This document shows positions 22,343 through 32,076 of a stretch of 43,377 nt of DNA, in pieces. Source of the stretch: Candolleomyces eurysporus (lineage: Eukaryota; Basidiomycota; Agaricomycetes; Agaricales; Psathyrellaceae); the NCBI GenBank assembly GCA_027579435.1, contig JANBPK010001098.1:1-43377 (forward strand), given 5' to 3'. The position numbers and the translations under genes are program-made. How positions within the stretch are numbered: position 1 is the stretch's first letter; each line of letters opens with the position of its first letter. The notes beneath the pieces are model-generated. The model saw only the letters and a program-made list of their open reading frames with translations. It was not told the DNA's origin and searched no databases.

Positions 22343-23527
22343 TGAGCTTCAGGGTCACTGTTCGAGCGACGCGTGACGCTAACACCAGGTTGCTTGCCAT
22401 TTTGAAGGGCCTTTATCATCGAATCAGCTTCGAGTGTCAATGACCTTTCCTCTGAGGTGAGCCTACATACCTGATCTACCATAAGCTGTCCGAGATACTT
22501 AACCACTTTCACATATTTTTTGGGGTTACAGTTATGAGTCCAAATCCTGAGCTCAAGCTCATTCTCGGGACCCGGACTCTAATCAAATGATGGACCAGCT
22601 GCAGAATGTACATTCAGTGGGATGTCGGCATCTACGAAGGATATCGATGGCCCTTGAGCGCTTGCGTACTTCACTTAACATACACTCCTCTGCCGCAATC
22701 ACTATATCATGATATCAAATACCCCATCCGTGGGCGCGCCGGGCATGTCGGTGGCTCCATAGTTTCAGGCTCCTGTGTTAGCACGATAGTATGAACGAAT
22801 TGATTGAAGGTACAATCTCCTGTTCGCGATTATGCAATTATCCGCTCACGAAAGCAGCCCATCATTGATTTGAACTGATCCTCGTACATGTGTGGCTGGG
22901 CGTTCGCTCGGAATGAACAGCGCCGGCACCCATGATCTGTATCGCCTTCTGTACTGAGCAACCCATATCGTATGATGCGACGGGACGGTGGACAGGAGAT
23001 TTAAAACAAGTTTTTTGTGATCAAGCCCGATTGTTTCGCTCCTTGAACTGATGATCGAACTAACTGCCAGGGCGCACTCAGGTCGAGATACAACATAACT
23101 GAGGAACTTTGGTGCGAAGACTACACATTTTTGGTAGTGGAGGCAGCTGGGTCTTGCGCTGGAATACATAATGAGTCTGTGATCCTCGGTCTCGCACGGC
23201 CGGATGAAGGTGGCGTGCATTGCGTCTCTACATCGATCGAAATATACAATTCAGCTCACGATGCCAACCCACTCAGGTCCAATCAACTCGAGAGACCGTA
23301 TCTGAAGCGTCGGCTGGCTTATTGGCAGCTCTACTTGATCCAGATTGACTTGACATGCCCATTCATGGTAATTTTGTACGAATGGGTTGATGGTCGTTCT
23401 GATGAGTTTCTTTCACCATCTAGACGAATGGCTGCAGTACCTCAGCACATAAGAGGTCACGGGCAGGTCTGCAAGTGCTATCATTCCATCCTTTCCCGGT
23501 CTTCCTGCTCGCAAATCCCCGCCGGAC
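22343..23527. other. Intergenic, nothing recognised
   Basis: About 1.2 kb with no coding exons I can defend. I looked here for exons 5-16 of copy D and did not find them, so the truncation appears real. Confidence 0.45.
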
Positions 23528-25503
23528 ATGGATCAGGCTGCGCAGTGGAACCTTCTTCTCTCAGCACTCAAGGTTGCGCAAGACGAGGGGTACTCGAAAG
23601 GTTGCTTCTTCCTATCTTTAACCATTGCGTCGTATTTTCTGAAAATTATTTGCCTCAACTGCACCTCAAATAGCTGCGGCCCTCACTTTTTTACTTTGCG
23701 ATATCTGCTCAACATTCTATGATGAGGTAAACTTGGAAGAGATCCACATCCATTTCCTCAGACTGACAGCACGTGTGGTAGATCAGATTTATCTGGAGGT
23801 CTGCTACCGCCTTCCCTGACCTTTTGGCGAATCGACGCTGAGGCGAGCTCGCAGCAACAAGTGTCGGAACTTCACGAAATTCATCTATCTTATCGCAAGG
23901 TATTACGCACCATGCCTTCTCATGTAAGTCCCCAATCTAGACCTTCTCGTTCCGCTCTCATAGTCGTGGTTCATCACAGCGCCATGCTCGCAGGTACGCC
24001 ATTAGATTCCCGGGAATTCAACTTTCATCTAACAAGAATTATTCAAGCGGGAAAACGGAACGACCCGTCGGCAGAGGTACGTTGTTTCAGCTACCATTAA
24101 ACATACGCTAGATACTCACCCAGGCTTACAGTTGTGAGTTCCCCCCACTTCAGATAGAATAAGCTCTCTGAAGACTCGAAAGTTGTCGGAATTTTGTTCG
24201 CATTATCAGCATGTGCGTTTTGTGCACTCATATCTCATATCCACTTACCTATCACTCACCCTCTGTGTTTCCAGAGTCGGGAGTAAACTTTCGGTGCTTG
24301 TCATAGACGTAATCTGTACGATGCGAATTTACGCTCTGTACGGTCGCAATCGCAAGGGTGGGTGAATTCGTACTGATGGTTCAAGGTCATCGACCTGATT
24401 TATCCTTCTCTGCCCCGTACCCCTCGCAGTTCTGTGGTTCCTGGTCTTTATTTCGATTGGTAAGGGTGATGGTTTTAGTCCCTTGGGAAAGATACTAACT
24501 CTGATACTCTGTAGCCGAGTCAATTGTACGTCAAGCCAACTTGACACTTGTCTGAGCCTACCTGATGCGCTCATTATAGATCGGTCTCTACTGTGTTATC
24601 AAAGTGACAGCTTTCGAGGGAATACCACCTTCTCCCAAGAGCGAACTCTCGAAAAGATTTGGCTGCGCTATGTTGGGCACACCTGTATCTGCAGATATGA
24701 AAAAATGGTACATTGTCACTTGGTATGTTCCGTCTCTATCTCGTGGAGTCAGCGAGTTCTCATACGATCATTTACTATAGGGTTTTCAGTACGGGGAACG
24801 CCAGTATGTTCGAGCTCGTCAAGGATGCTAATTTCGCATATCTCACTGCATTCAATCGCAGTCGTTTTCTTCCTATTTCAAGTGTTCAGGCTCAACAGTT
24901 CGCTGAAGGACGAGAACGGCAATGTCAGATTTGAGTACCTCAAGCACAAGACCTTCGTTTCACCGATTCTTGTCGCATTCGTGAAGGACGGGACCTTAAA
25001 CTTCCTGATGTAAGTTTCTGCTCTTCATTTGTGTTGCATCAAGTCTCATATGCGCTATTTACATCAAAAGAATCGTCGGTTAGTCCCTCTATTAGATGCA
25101 AGGATGCACAGTAGTACAAGCTAACAAATGCCGACGCTGCGTATAGGTGTCATGTGTTTATCTGCGGTCATGTCAATCTATCGTTCAGGATTCTATTACC
25201 TCCCAACATGGCCGTGAGTCGTATTTCCTCCGCTCCATACGCCGTTAGACAATTCATACATTGCTCCTCGTAGATGGCTGTACAGCATGTTTTCTTACGC
25301 GGTGCGTCCAGCGCGATGATTCCGCCGTTTATCAAACTAATTTCAATGCTTAGGGGTGTCGCCTTGTCCTTAACATCCGTCGGGTTGGAAATAGAGGAAC
25401 GTCTAACCAAGCCATCACAGCCGAGCCCTCCGTCGAGATCAGTCTTCCCATGATCGATACCTACTCAAAGAAGAAAATGGGCGCTACACTTTATATGGGA
25501 TGA
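23528..25503 (+). CDS. DUF6533-type seven-helix membrane protein, copy E
   Basis: Exons: 23528-23600, 23674-23726, 23782-23798, 23855-23923, an unresolved stretch 23924-24276 (an exon ending at 24212 with GILFALSA is likely), then 24277-24357, 24430-24459, 24515-24525, 24580-24722, 24781-24803, 24862-25009, 25071-25078, 25147-25213, 25274-25301, 25354-25503. Motifs: MDQAAQWNLLLSALKVAQ, LLCDICSTFYDEIRFIW, FIYLIARYYAP, LVIDVICTMRIYALYGRN, GLYCVIKVTAFEGIPPSP, KKWYIVTW, SPILVAFVKDGTLNFL, GFYYLPTWPWLYSM, GCRLVLNIRRVGNRG. No stop or phase break is seen outside the unresolved middle. It is separated from copies A-C by the receptor array but keeps the same exon sizes. The product should be a polytopic membrane protein of about 350 residues; function unknown. 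Confidence 0.74.
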
Positions 25504-25839
25504 TGAGCCTGCCACTGGGCAGTGGATGACTTTAATGAAAGACACTCAGGTTACTTGCTAATTATTAACGGGCTCAACCGATTATACATACATACAAATC
25601 CATTTCCTACTACGAATTTGAAAGTTAAACGTGAAATCTTTTGTTGACACCGGCGCTCATCCCCAAATAGAGGTGGCGCGGAACGGACGCAAAGATGAGC
25701 TTTGTGTTCCAAAATGCGACCTTAGTCGCTTCAACTTTACCTCAAGGGCCGACGGCCGTGATGCCTAACCTTGCCTAACAAGACCATATTGTTCGACACG
25801 TGTACAACACCTTCAACCCCTCCTAAGCTTGAACCACCA
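25504..25839. other. Intergenic; start of the inverted duplication
   Basis: No gene. From about 25755 the sequence (around AACAAGACCATATTG) matches the reverse complement of 31395-31480 upstream of the second F-box copy, so the left arm of the inverted duplication starts here or slightly earlier. Confidence 0.5.
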
Positions 25840-27363
25840 ATGGACGATCACACTAGCAAAATCTCCCCTCGTCAGTCCAAGTTTTTGGAAGAGTTTCCGA
25901 GTGAGCTCTGGGTCGAAGTGATTGCATCTTTGGAACCTCAAGACGTCCTATCGTTGAGTGCGGTGCGTGATTAACATGCTATCCTGGTCACGGTTGTCAT
26001 CCTCATTGCATTTGAAGACATGCCACTTGCTTCGTTCCATGTTAAACCAAAAAGGTATCTGGGCCTCCGTCCTCCGCTCTCTTTGTCGCCACGAAGGATT
26101 GTTTCAGCAGTCTTACTCCTTCGATACAATGGATCTTGAAGCGATCCAACGCGTCACTTTGGGTCCTTATCGCTGGAAGCAGATGATAGAAAAGCATCAT
26201 GTGAACGATACCGAGGGATCATCAAACCTTGACGAACTGGAACCTATTTCGACCACTAAGGTGTCGGATGCATGGCCCTTCGATTCTCTGCCGAAAGATA
26301 CGAGATTACGTTTTGTCCCCGGAGGACGATTCCTTCTCACCGCAGACAAGAGCTCCCTCCGGCTCTGGGACATCGGTCCCGTGGGTGCAGCACATCGAGA
26401 AGGTTCGAATCTAGTCTCAGAACACGGGCTAGGGATGCAGTATCCGATAGTGGTGCAAGATCTTGTTGTTTGCATCGTAGACGAAAGTAAACTGAGGGTC
26501 GCGGTGGTGGCATCTGGACAAGAAATGGTGTAAGTACCTCGTACCCTTGTCCCTCGGATCGCATCTGAATATGCTTGACTTGGATTTCCTATCTTTGTCG
26601 TTTTTAGAGTACGAATCTTCGATATCTCCCCAGCAGAACGCGACGTCGCCTTTGTCACGTTAGCCTCCTTTCGCATCAGCACCTCCGACTTGACGTCCTT
26701 TTGTAGGCTATGGCTGCATGCTAGTCGTGTATACATACAGACTACGTTCGCAGGAATCCTATGGGACTTCACTCTTGGAAAATATACTTTAGTGCCTTAT
26801 CGAGGTCGCCCCGTGGGCTTGGTGGTGTGTATCGAGCTCTTTCATTGCTTTCAGAAGGTTCACTGATGCCACTCTTCGGAATCTCCGGATAGACCGGTTT
26901 CACTGGTGCCTTCGTTGCGCTGGTTCACCATGATTTGACGATCTCCCTATGGAGTGTTCCATTCAAAGACAGATATCTCTGTCCGGTGCCCCCCNGGTCC
27001 CNATCACCTTCCCCTCCCCCTTNGCATCAACCTGTGGAAGGGGTAGTGCCTCTTACCCCAGACCTTACCGTCAAACTGTCTCTATCAGTTCCTAAAGACA
27101 GGCAACTGATTTACTACATTCTCCCGAGCTTGAACCCTGACCCGCCCTCCTTGGTACTTGCTGTGGTCACACGGCCCTTCGCCGCAAGCTCACAATCCAT
27201 TTTCCATGCTCTTCATAGAGTCTTCGTTGAAAACGACCTCACTGACCGGCATCAAATGGAAGCCACAGTCTCAAATCTTGCTTCCTTCGTTCTGCCAGCT
27301 GATTACCAATATTTCTTACCTTCAAAGGCGATAGGAATCACGCGTCAACAAACATCCGTGCCC

Positions 27364-27369
27364 GGTATG
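27364..27369. repeat. Target-site duplication, left copy
   Basis: GGTATG directly before the element. The same six bases follow it at 28306-28311. Paralogue F2 has a single GGTATG at the matching codons, confirming the empty site. Confidence 0.85.
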
Positions 27370-28305
27370 TATGACGTTCGTTTGTAACATTTAATAAACT
27401 ACACACATTTATTATTTTTGACTACACATACTGGAGTTCAACATAGGATTCGATTGAAGGTACGGAAGTAGCTAGCACTACACTTACTCTTCACAACCGA
27501 GTACACAAACTTTCGAAAGAACAGCACCAACTTTTCAGTCTTGGCACAAACTCTTCCTCACTACACAAACATTTGCAGGTGGGTCGTACAAACTTATAAA
27601 CTACACAAACTTTTCTCACTACTCGGGTCACTGTTCGCTGATCCGACGAGGCTGTTATCTTATCTCAGCCGGGTTCAAACTCCGGTAACGATCAGTTCTT
27701 CCATAGTATGCTACTCGTAATTTCTAATCTGCATTGACGTTTACGCTGCCGCCCGACAGTGACCAGCTTACCGCGCCCCTAAAGTTGCTAGACCACCTCC
27801 CTACATCCTTTGACTTTGCTTGAATTACCTCACATACACGGATCTAATAGTATTGATTTACACAAGTGACAAATTGAGGCAATGCCTTGACGAGAGCAGT
27901 AAGCACACCCTCAGCACTTGACGGGTGAATAGCAATATGTAAAGGAGTTCAGAAGACCCTATCGAATCGACATCGGCCAAACCATCATCTAATGGTAGCT
28001 TGATAAGATAACATGCCTCTGTCGAATCGGCCAACAGTGACTCGGTTATCAAGAAAAGTTTGTGTAGTCTGTGCACGACCCACCTGCAAATGTTTGTGTG
28101 GTGAGGAAGAGTTCGTGCTGAGACCGAAAAGTTGGTGCTGTTCTCTCGAAAGTTTGTGCGCTCTATCAAAAGTTTGTGTACTCGGTCATGAAGAGTAAGT
28201 GTAGTGCTAGCTAATTCCTTACCTTCAATCGAATCCTATGTTGAACTCCAGTATGTGTAGTCAAAAATGTGTGTAATTTATTAAATGTTACAAACGAACG
28301 TCATA
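27370..28305. mobile_element. Non-autonomous DNA transposon with long terminal inverted repeats
   Basis: 936 bp starting TATGACGTTCGTTTG and ending with its exact reverse complement. Inverted repeats of about 246 bp (27370-27615) and 253 bp (28053-28305) match with a few indels. The 437-bp centre has no plausible coding sequence, so movement would need a transposase from elsewhere. The repeats carry several subterminal copies of ACACAAACTTT-like motifs, candidate transposase-binding sites. The flanking duplication is 6 bp, which I cannot tie to a superfamily with confidence. It is inserted in exon 4 of F1 and absent from F2, so it arrived after, or independently of, the gene duplication. Confidence 0.88.
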
Positions 28306-28311
28306 GGTATG
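28306..28311. repeat. Target-site duplication, right copy
   Basis: GGTATG directly after the element, the partner of 27364-27369. Confidence 0.85.
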
Positions 28312-28611
28312 GGGGTCAGACCACTGCCAGCTAATCCTTCGCATTACTGCCTCTGTCTACGCACAATCTCAGCAAACACCTGTGAAATGCAGAGCGCAGG
28401 TCATGTCTCCAGCGCCGAGGGAGGTGTGTCAGCCAGCAACCCCACCACTGCGACCATGACCGTGGTTCGTAGCAATGGGCCTGATTTGGATGGAATTGAT
28501 GTGTGCTCTGCATCAGGACGCGCAGCGTTCAGAAAGTCGCACATTTCAGATGCACAGAATTTGTACTTCATCGAGTATCTCGCATGGGAGAGTAGACATA
28601 CGTCGGTATGA

Positions 28612-29652
28612 GCCATAGATACGAGTACTGAACGCTGAGTGCTGAGCTTCTCTTCTGTGATGCGTGTTGGGACTGTCATCTAGTATATTACGATACGCAG
28701 CAAACCCTTGATGTAAGGATTTTGGAATCTCCAAGCAGAATTTTCCCAGTCCTTGTGGCACATCTCCGTCTTATGAATAGATATTAGGCGCTGAACACAT
28801 CGGAACTTGTAGGCACGAATGGATCCTATTATATAATACTCCCCCTTTTATGAGAGGTGACTGCCATCGACATTCGGGCGCGTTCAAGGTGAGTACACGT
28901 ATAAACCGAAGGGAGGATGCTCGCTGTAGCCAGATTCCCCGCCTTCCCTGTTGTAAATCCTGCAAAGTGAGAGCCGCTCATTTCAATCATGAGAATCAAC
29001 CAATGAGAATGATACTCCAAAAGTAGCTAGTCTGGCTTCTCAGGAATCATTGTCCAGTTGCCTTAGTGTTAACCATCTTGATATACCTCTCAGCAGGTGC
29101 GATGCAGCTAATCTCCTAACTCATTCATGACCTGAAAACGACACGCCAATCCTTAGCTGACTCTATTCTCCATCTTTCTTCATTGAAAAAGCGCCAGCCA
29201 GTCTGCTAAAGCCGCAGGCCGGATTTCACTGTACGATCAAGCAGCCGAATCACCGACTACAGTAAGATACCCCCGCCACCTCGCCACCTCGAAGGGAATT
29301 ATCAAGTCGATTCAGTTGCGGCGTTCTGCACACCCCGTATCAAATGAGACAACCACAGCGCATTCATCATCTATCCGCCCCAGTGCCAATGGCAGTTACA
29401 TCTCATAAAAGGGGAGTAAGATGGCATCATGATGTGTTCGTGCCCACAAATGGCGACGTGTTCAGCGCTGATTATTCTATTAATAAGACGGAGATACGCC
29501 AGAATGACTCTGAACTTTCTCCTTGGATAGTCCTATATCCTTAGGTTATAAGTTTGGTATATATCGTAAACTTCGTAAACAACAGTTCTGGTACAGGTCA
29601 CAGAATATAGAAGCCCAGCATTCGTATCTATTTCTCACGTAGACGCACTTCC
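28612..29652. other. 3' flanks of the two F-box copies and the central spacer
   Basis: 28612-28875 and 29372-29652 are the mirrored 3' flanks of F1 and F2. They share sequence around GTGTTCAGCGC and AAGACGGAGAT when one side is reverse-complemented. Bases 28880-29370 form the unpaired spacer of the inverted duplication, about 490 bp with no gene. Confidence 0.6.
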
Positions 29653-31490
29653 CTATGTAAGATAATCGTATAAGTACAAATTCTGCGCATCTGGAGATTG
29701 TCTCCTCATGGACGTTGCGCGTCCTGATGCGAAGCACACAGCCAGANCACCAGAATCNAGCCCAGATCTACGGATCACGGTCATGGTCGCGGTGATGGGG
29801 TTGCTGACCACCGTATCTCCTNCCTCGGTGCTGTCGACATAACCGGTGGGGATGGTTCGCAAGCAGAGGTGNTGATATGAGGAATTAGTTGACATTGATC
29901 TGACCCCCATACCCAGCACGTATGATTCCTGCGGACGGNTGNCGNCNAATCTTCCNATAATTGTCAANGGCAAGAAATANNGGTAATCCAGTGGCATAAC
30001 GAAGGAAGCAAGGNGTTGAACCGTGGCTTTAATTTCATGCCGGTTGGTGAGATCCTGTTTCATGACGACTCTATACTGGGCAATGAAAGGGAGCGGCTCA
30101 GCGGCCAAAGGCCGGTCCGTCACTTCAAATATCAAGGANNNCGGCTCAGGGTTCAAGCTAGAGGGTATGTAGTAAACCAGCTCCCTGTCTCTGGGAACTG
30201 NTAGAGACAGTTCGACAGTAAGNTCTGGGGTAGGNGGCTCTAACCCCTGGGGGACGGTGATGGGACCAAGAGGCACCGGGTGGAGATATCTGTCTTCGAA
30301 TGGAACACTCCATAGGGACATNGAATTANGGCGGATGAGTGCAANAAANGCACCAGTAAAACCGATCTTCTCGTGAATTCCGAAGGATGGCATCAGTGAG
30401 CCTTTTGAGAGCAATGAAAGAGTTTNATACACACCACTGTATGCANGGGCCGATTTCGATANGGCACCAAAGCATATTGTNCAAGTATNAATTCCCAGAG
30501 GATNCCTNCANCCTGANTCTGTATGTATACACGACTAGGATGCAGCCATAGCCTACAGAAGGACTCCATGCCCCGAATGCCGATGCGAACTGAGGCCAAT
30601 GTGACAAAAGCTGCGTCGTGTTCCGCCGGGGAGATATCAAAGATTCGTACCCTAGAGTAACATAAGGGATGAAATCCAAGTCAGTAATTGGACGTGGATA
30701 GGAAAGGGTGTAGGGCTCTTACACTATTTCATGTCCGGATATCGCCACCGCAACCCGCAATTTACTATCATCCACGAGGCAAACGACGAGGTCTTGCACC
30801 TCTATCGCATTCTCCACTCCCAGCCGGTGTTCTGAGATTAGCTTCGAGCCTACGCAATTTGCTGCACCTGCGAGGCCAAGGTCCCAGATTCGGAGAGAAT
30901 TCTTGTCTGCAGTGAGAAGGAATCTTCCTCCGGGGACCAAACGGAATTTCGTAGCATTCAATACATCAGACACTTTGGTAGTCGAAGTGGGGTCCAGNTC
31001 NGTAAGGTTNGGCGATCCCTCGATATCGTTCACATGGTGGTTCGCTATCATCCGCCTCCAGCGATGAGGACCCAAAGCGGCGCGTTGGACCGCTCCAAGA
31101 TTCATGGTATCGAAGGGGTAAGACGATTGAAGCAGGCCTTCGCGGCGACAAANGGTCCGGAGAACGGAGACCCAGACACCTTTTTGGTTCAACGTGGAAC
31201 GAAGGAGGCGACATGTCTTCAAGAGAGATGAGGATTACAACCATGAGAGCAAGTCAATCACGCACAGTGCTCAACGATAGGATATCTAGAGGCTCAAGAG
31301 ACTCGATCACCTCAGCCCAGAGTTCACTTGGAAACTCTTCAAGAAATTCGGACTGTTGCGAGGAGATTTGAGCACTGCTAGTGGGGTGGTCCATTGGTGC
31401 TGCAAGAATGAGGGCAAGAACAATCTCTGCTGTCCACGGCATCGTGGACGATCGGAGCAATGTGGTCTTGTTATGCATCAGGGCCATCGC
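29372..31490. repeat. Right arm of large inverted duplication (N-rich)
   Basis: Reverse-complement counterpart of 25755-28875 without the transposon. It contains many ambiguous bases from 29747 onward, unlike the left arm. Most behave as substitutions that keep the reading frame of F2. Confidence 0.72.
29653..31394 (-). CDS. F-box/beta-propeller protein (F2)
   Basis: Exons (minus): 31394-31266, 31216-30723, 30651-30435, 30366-29653; 517 residues, phases consistent. The start at MDHPTSSAQISSQQ matches the start chosen for F1. The F-box-like motif is EFLEEFPSELWAEVIESLEP, spliced LSLST|TCRLLRS. Propeller-like segments: FRLVPGGRFLLTADKNSLRI, VRIFDISPAE, SLWSVPFEDRYL. The C-terminus (GMGVRSM...LCLRTIP...DAQNLYLYDYL) is uninterrupted, giving the empty-site reference for the transposon in F1. 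Exon 3 is 217 nt in both copies. Probably an SCF substrate adaptor by family. Ambiguous bases leave several residues unknown, so whether it is fully open cannot be settled. Confidence 0.75.
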
Positions 31491-31559
31491 CCTGTCGTCA
31501 CTTAGCGGCAAAGGTCTGTAAGCACCGAAAACAGTTGGAATTTCTCTCGTCGTTCATTT

Positions 31560-31917
31560 CTTTTCTAGCNANCNNNNCTANNTCNGNTNNANCGNTCNAN
31601 NGATCGGTCAGGTTTTACTATGTTCCTACGCGGCCGTGAGTCCCTTGCACCCCCACTGTCACTAAAACATTCGATTGACCCTACATCAGCANATTGTATA
31701 GCGTATACTCCTATGCTGTGAGATGACTTACTACTCGAGTCACAGCTGTTCTCGAGGTGGAATTAACCGAACTCTGCGAGGGTGTTGTCTTATTCTCAAC
31801 CTTCGCCGCGTCAGGGGTAGATGTGGTGCGGATACCGAGCTCCCTGTTCTGGGCGACGGTCGGACAGAGAAGATGAATCTTGGCCCAGTTGATGTTCCAG
31901 AAAAGACCCGTTGACAG
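31560..31917 (+). pseudogene. 3' fragment of a DUF6533-type gene (copy F)
   Basis: Remnants of the last three exons. An exon-14 end (FYYVPTRP then GTGAGT) follows a cluster of N bases at 31570-31606. An exon-15 equivalent reads LYSVYSYA then GTGAG, near 31692-31719. An exon-16 equivalent reads GCCLILNLRRVRGRCGADTE to a TGA at 31912-31914. The exon 16 acceptor is one base out of register compared with A, B, C and E. No upstream exons are present; the fragment abuts the 5' side of F2 on the opposite strand. It may mark a rearrangement or an assembly join. Confidence 0.6.
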
Positions 31918-32076
31918 AGCTGCGGGGTCCATCGCTTTGAATACCTCGACTGTGGGGGTAGAGCGAGTTGCTCCNTATATTGTCATCACCTTGTTTTCAC
32001 AGAAGCCCTAGCTCGAAGCCGATGTAGTGGGTATGTTCAGTATGTACGTATGTCATTTGAGCTCCGGCCACCTATA

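Larger units (their letters stand above)
25840..28611 (+). pseudogene. F-box/beta-propeller gene split by a transposon (F1)
   Basis: Exons: 25840-25962, 26018-26529, 26608-26824, 26893-27369 interrupted, continuing 28312-28611. The start is the ATG of MDDHTSKISP, matched in paralogue F2. An F-box-like motif (FLEEFPSELWVEVIASLEPQDVLSLS) is followed by propeller-like repeats: FVPGGRFLLTADKSSLRLWD, VRIFDIS, LTISLWSVPF. Such proteins normally act as substrate adaptors of SCF ubiquitin ligases. A 936-bp terminal-inverted-repeat element sits in exon 4 after PGM and supplies an in-frame TAA at 27385-27387, truncating the product to about 448 residues and removing the last 100 (GVRPLPANPSHY to the TGA at 28609-28611), still intact beyond the element. 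Three N bases (26995, 27002, 27023) look like extra bases: without them the reading matches F2 (VP.GPIT). Confidence 0.82.
25755..28875. repeat. Left arm of large inverted duplication
   Basis: Together with 29372-31490 this forms a tail-to-tail inverted duplication of an F-box gene with its 3' flank. The innermost matching sequence is CTCTCATAAAAGGGG on minus (28846-28860) against CATCTCATAAAAGGGG on plus near 29399. Extra length in this arm is the 936-bp transposon. The arms have diverged considerably, so the duplication is not recent. Confidence 0.75.

Noticed and set aside
27655..27685. Second B-box-like sequence GGTTCAAACTCCGG inside the transposon
   Set aside because: No matching A-box or cloverleaf; the long inverted repeats already explain the element as a DNA transposon and not a tRNA-derived SINE.
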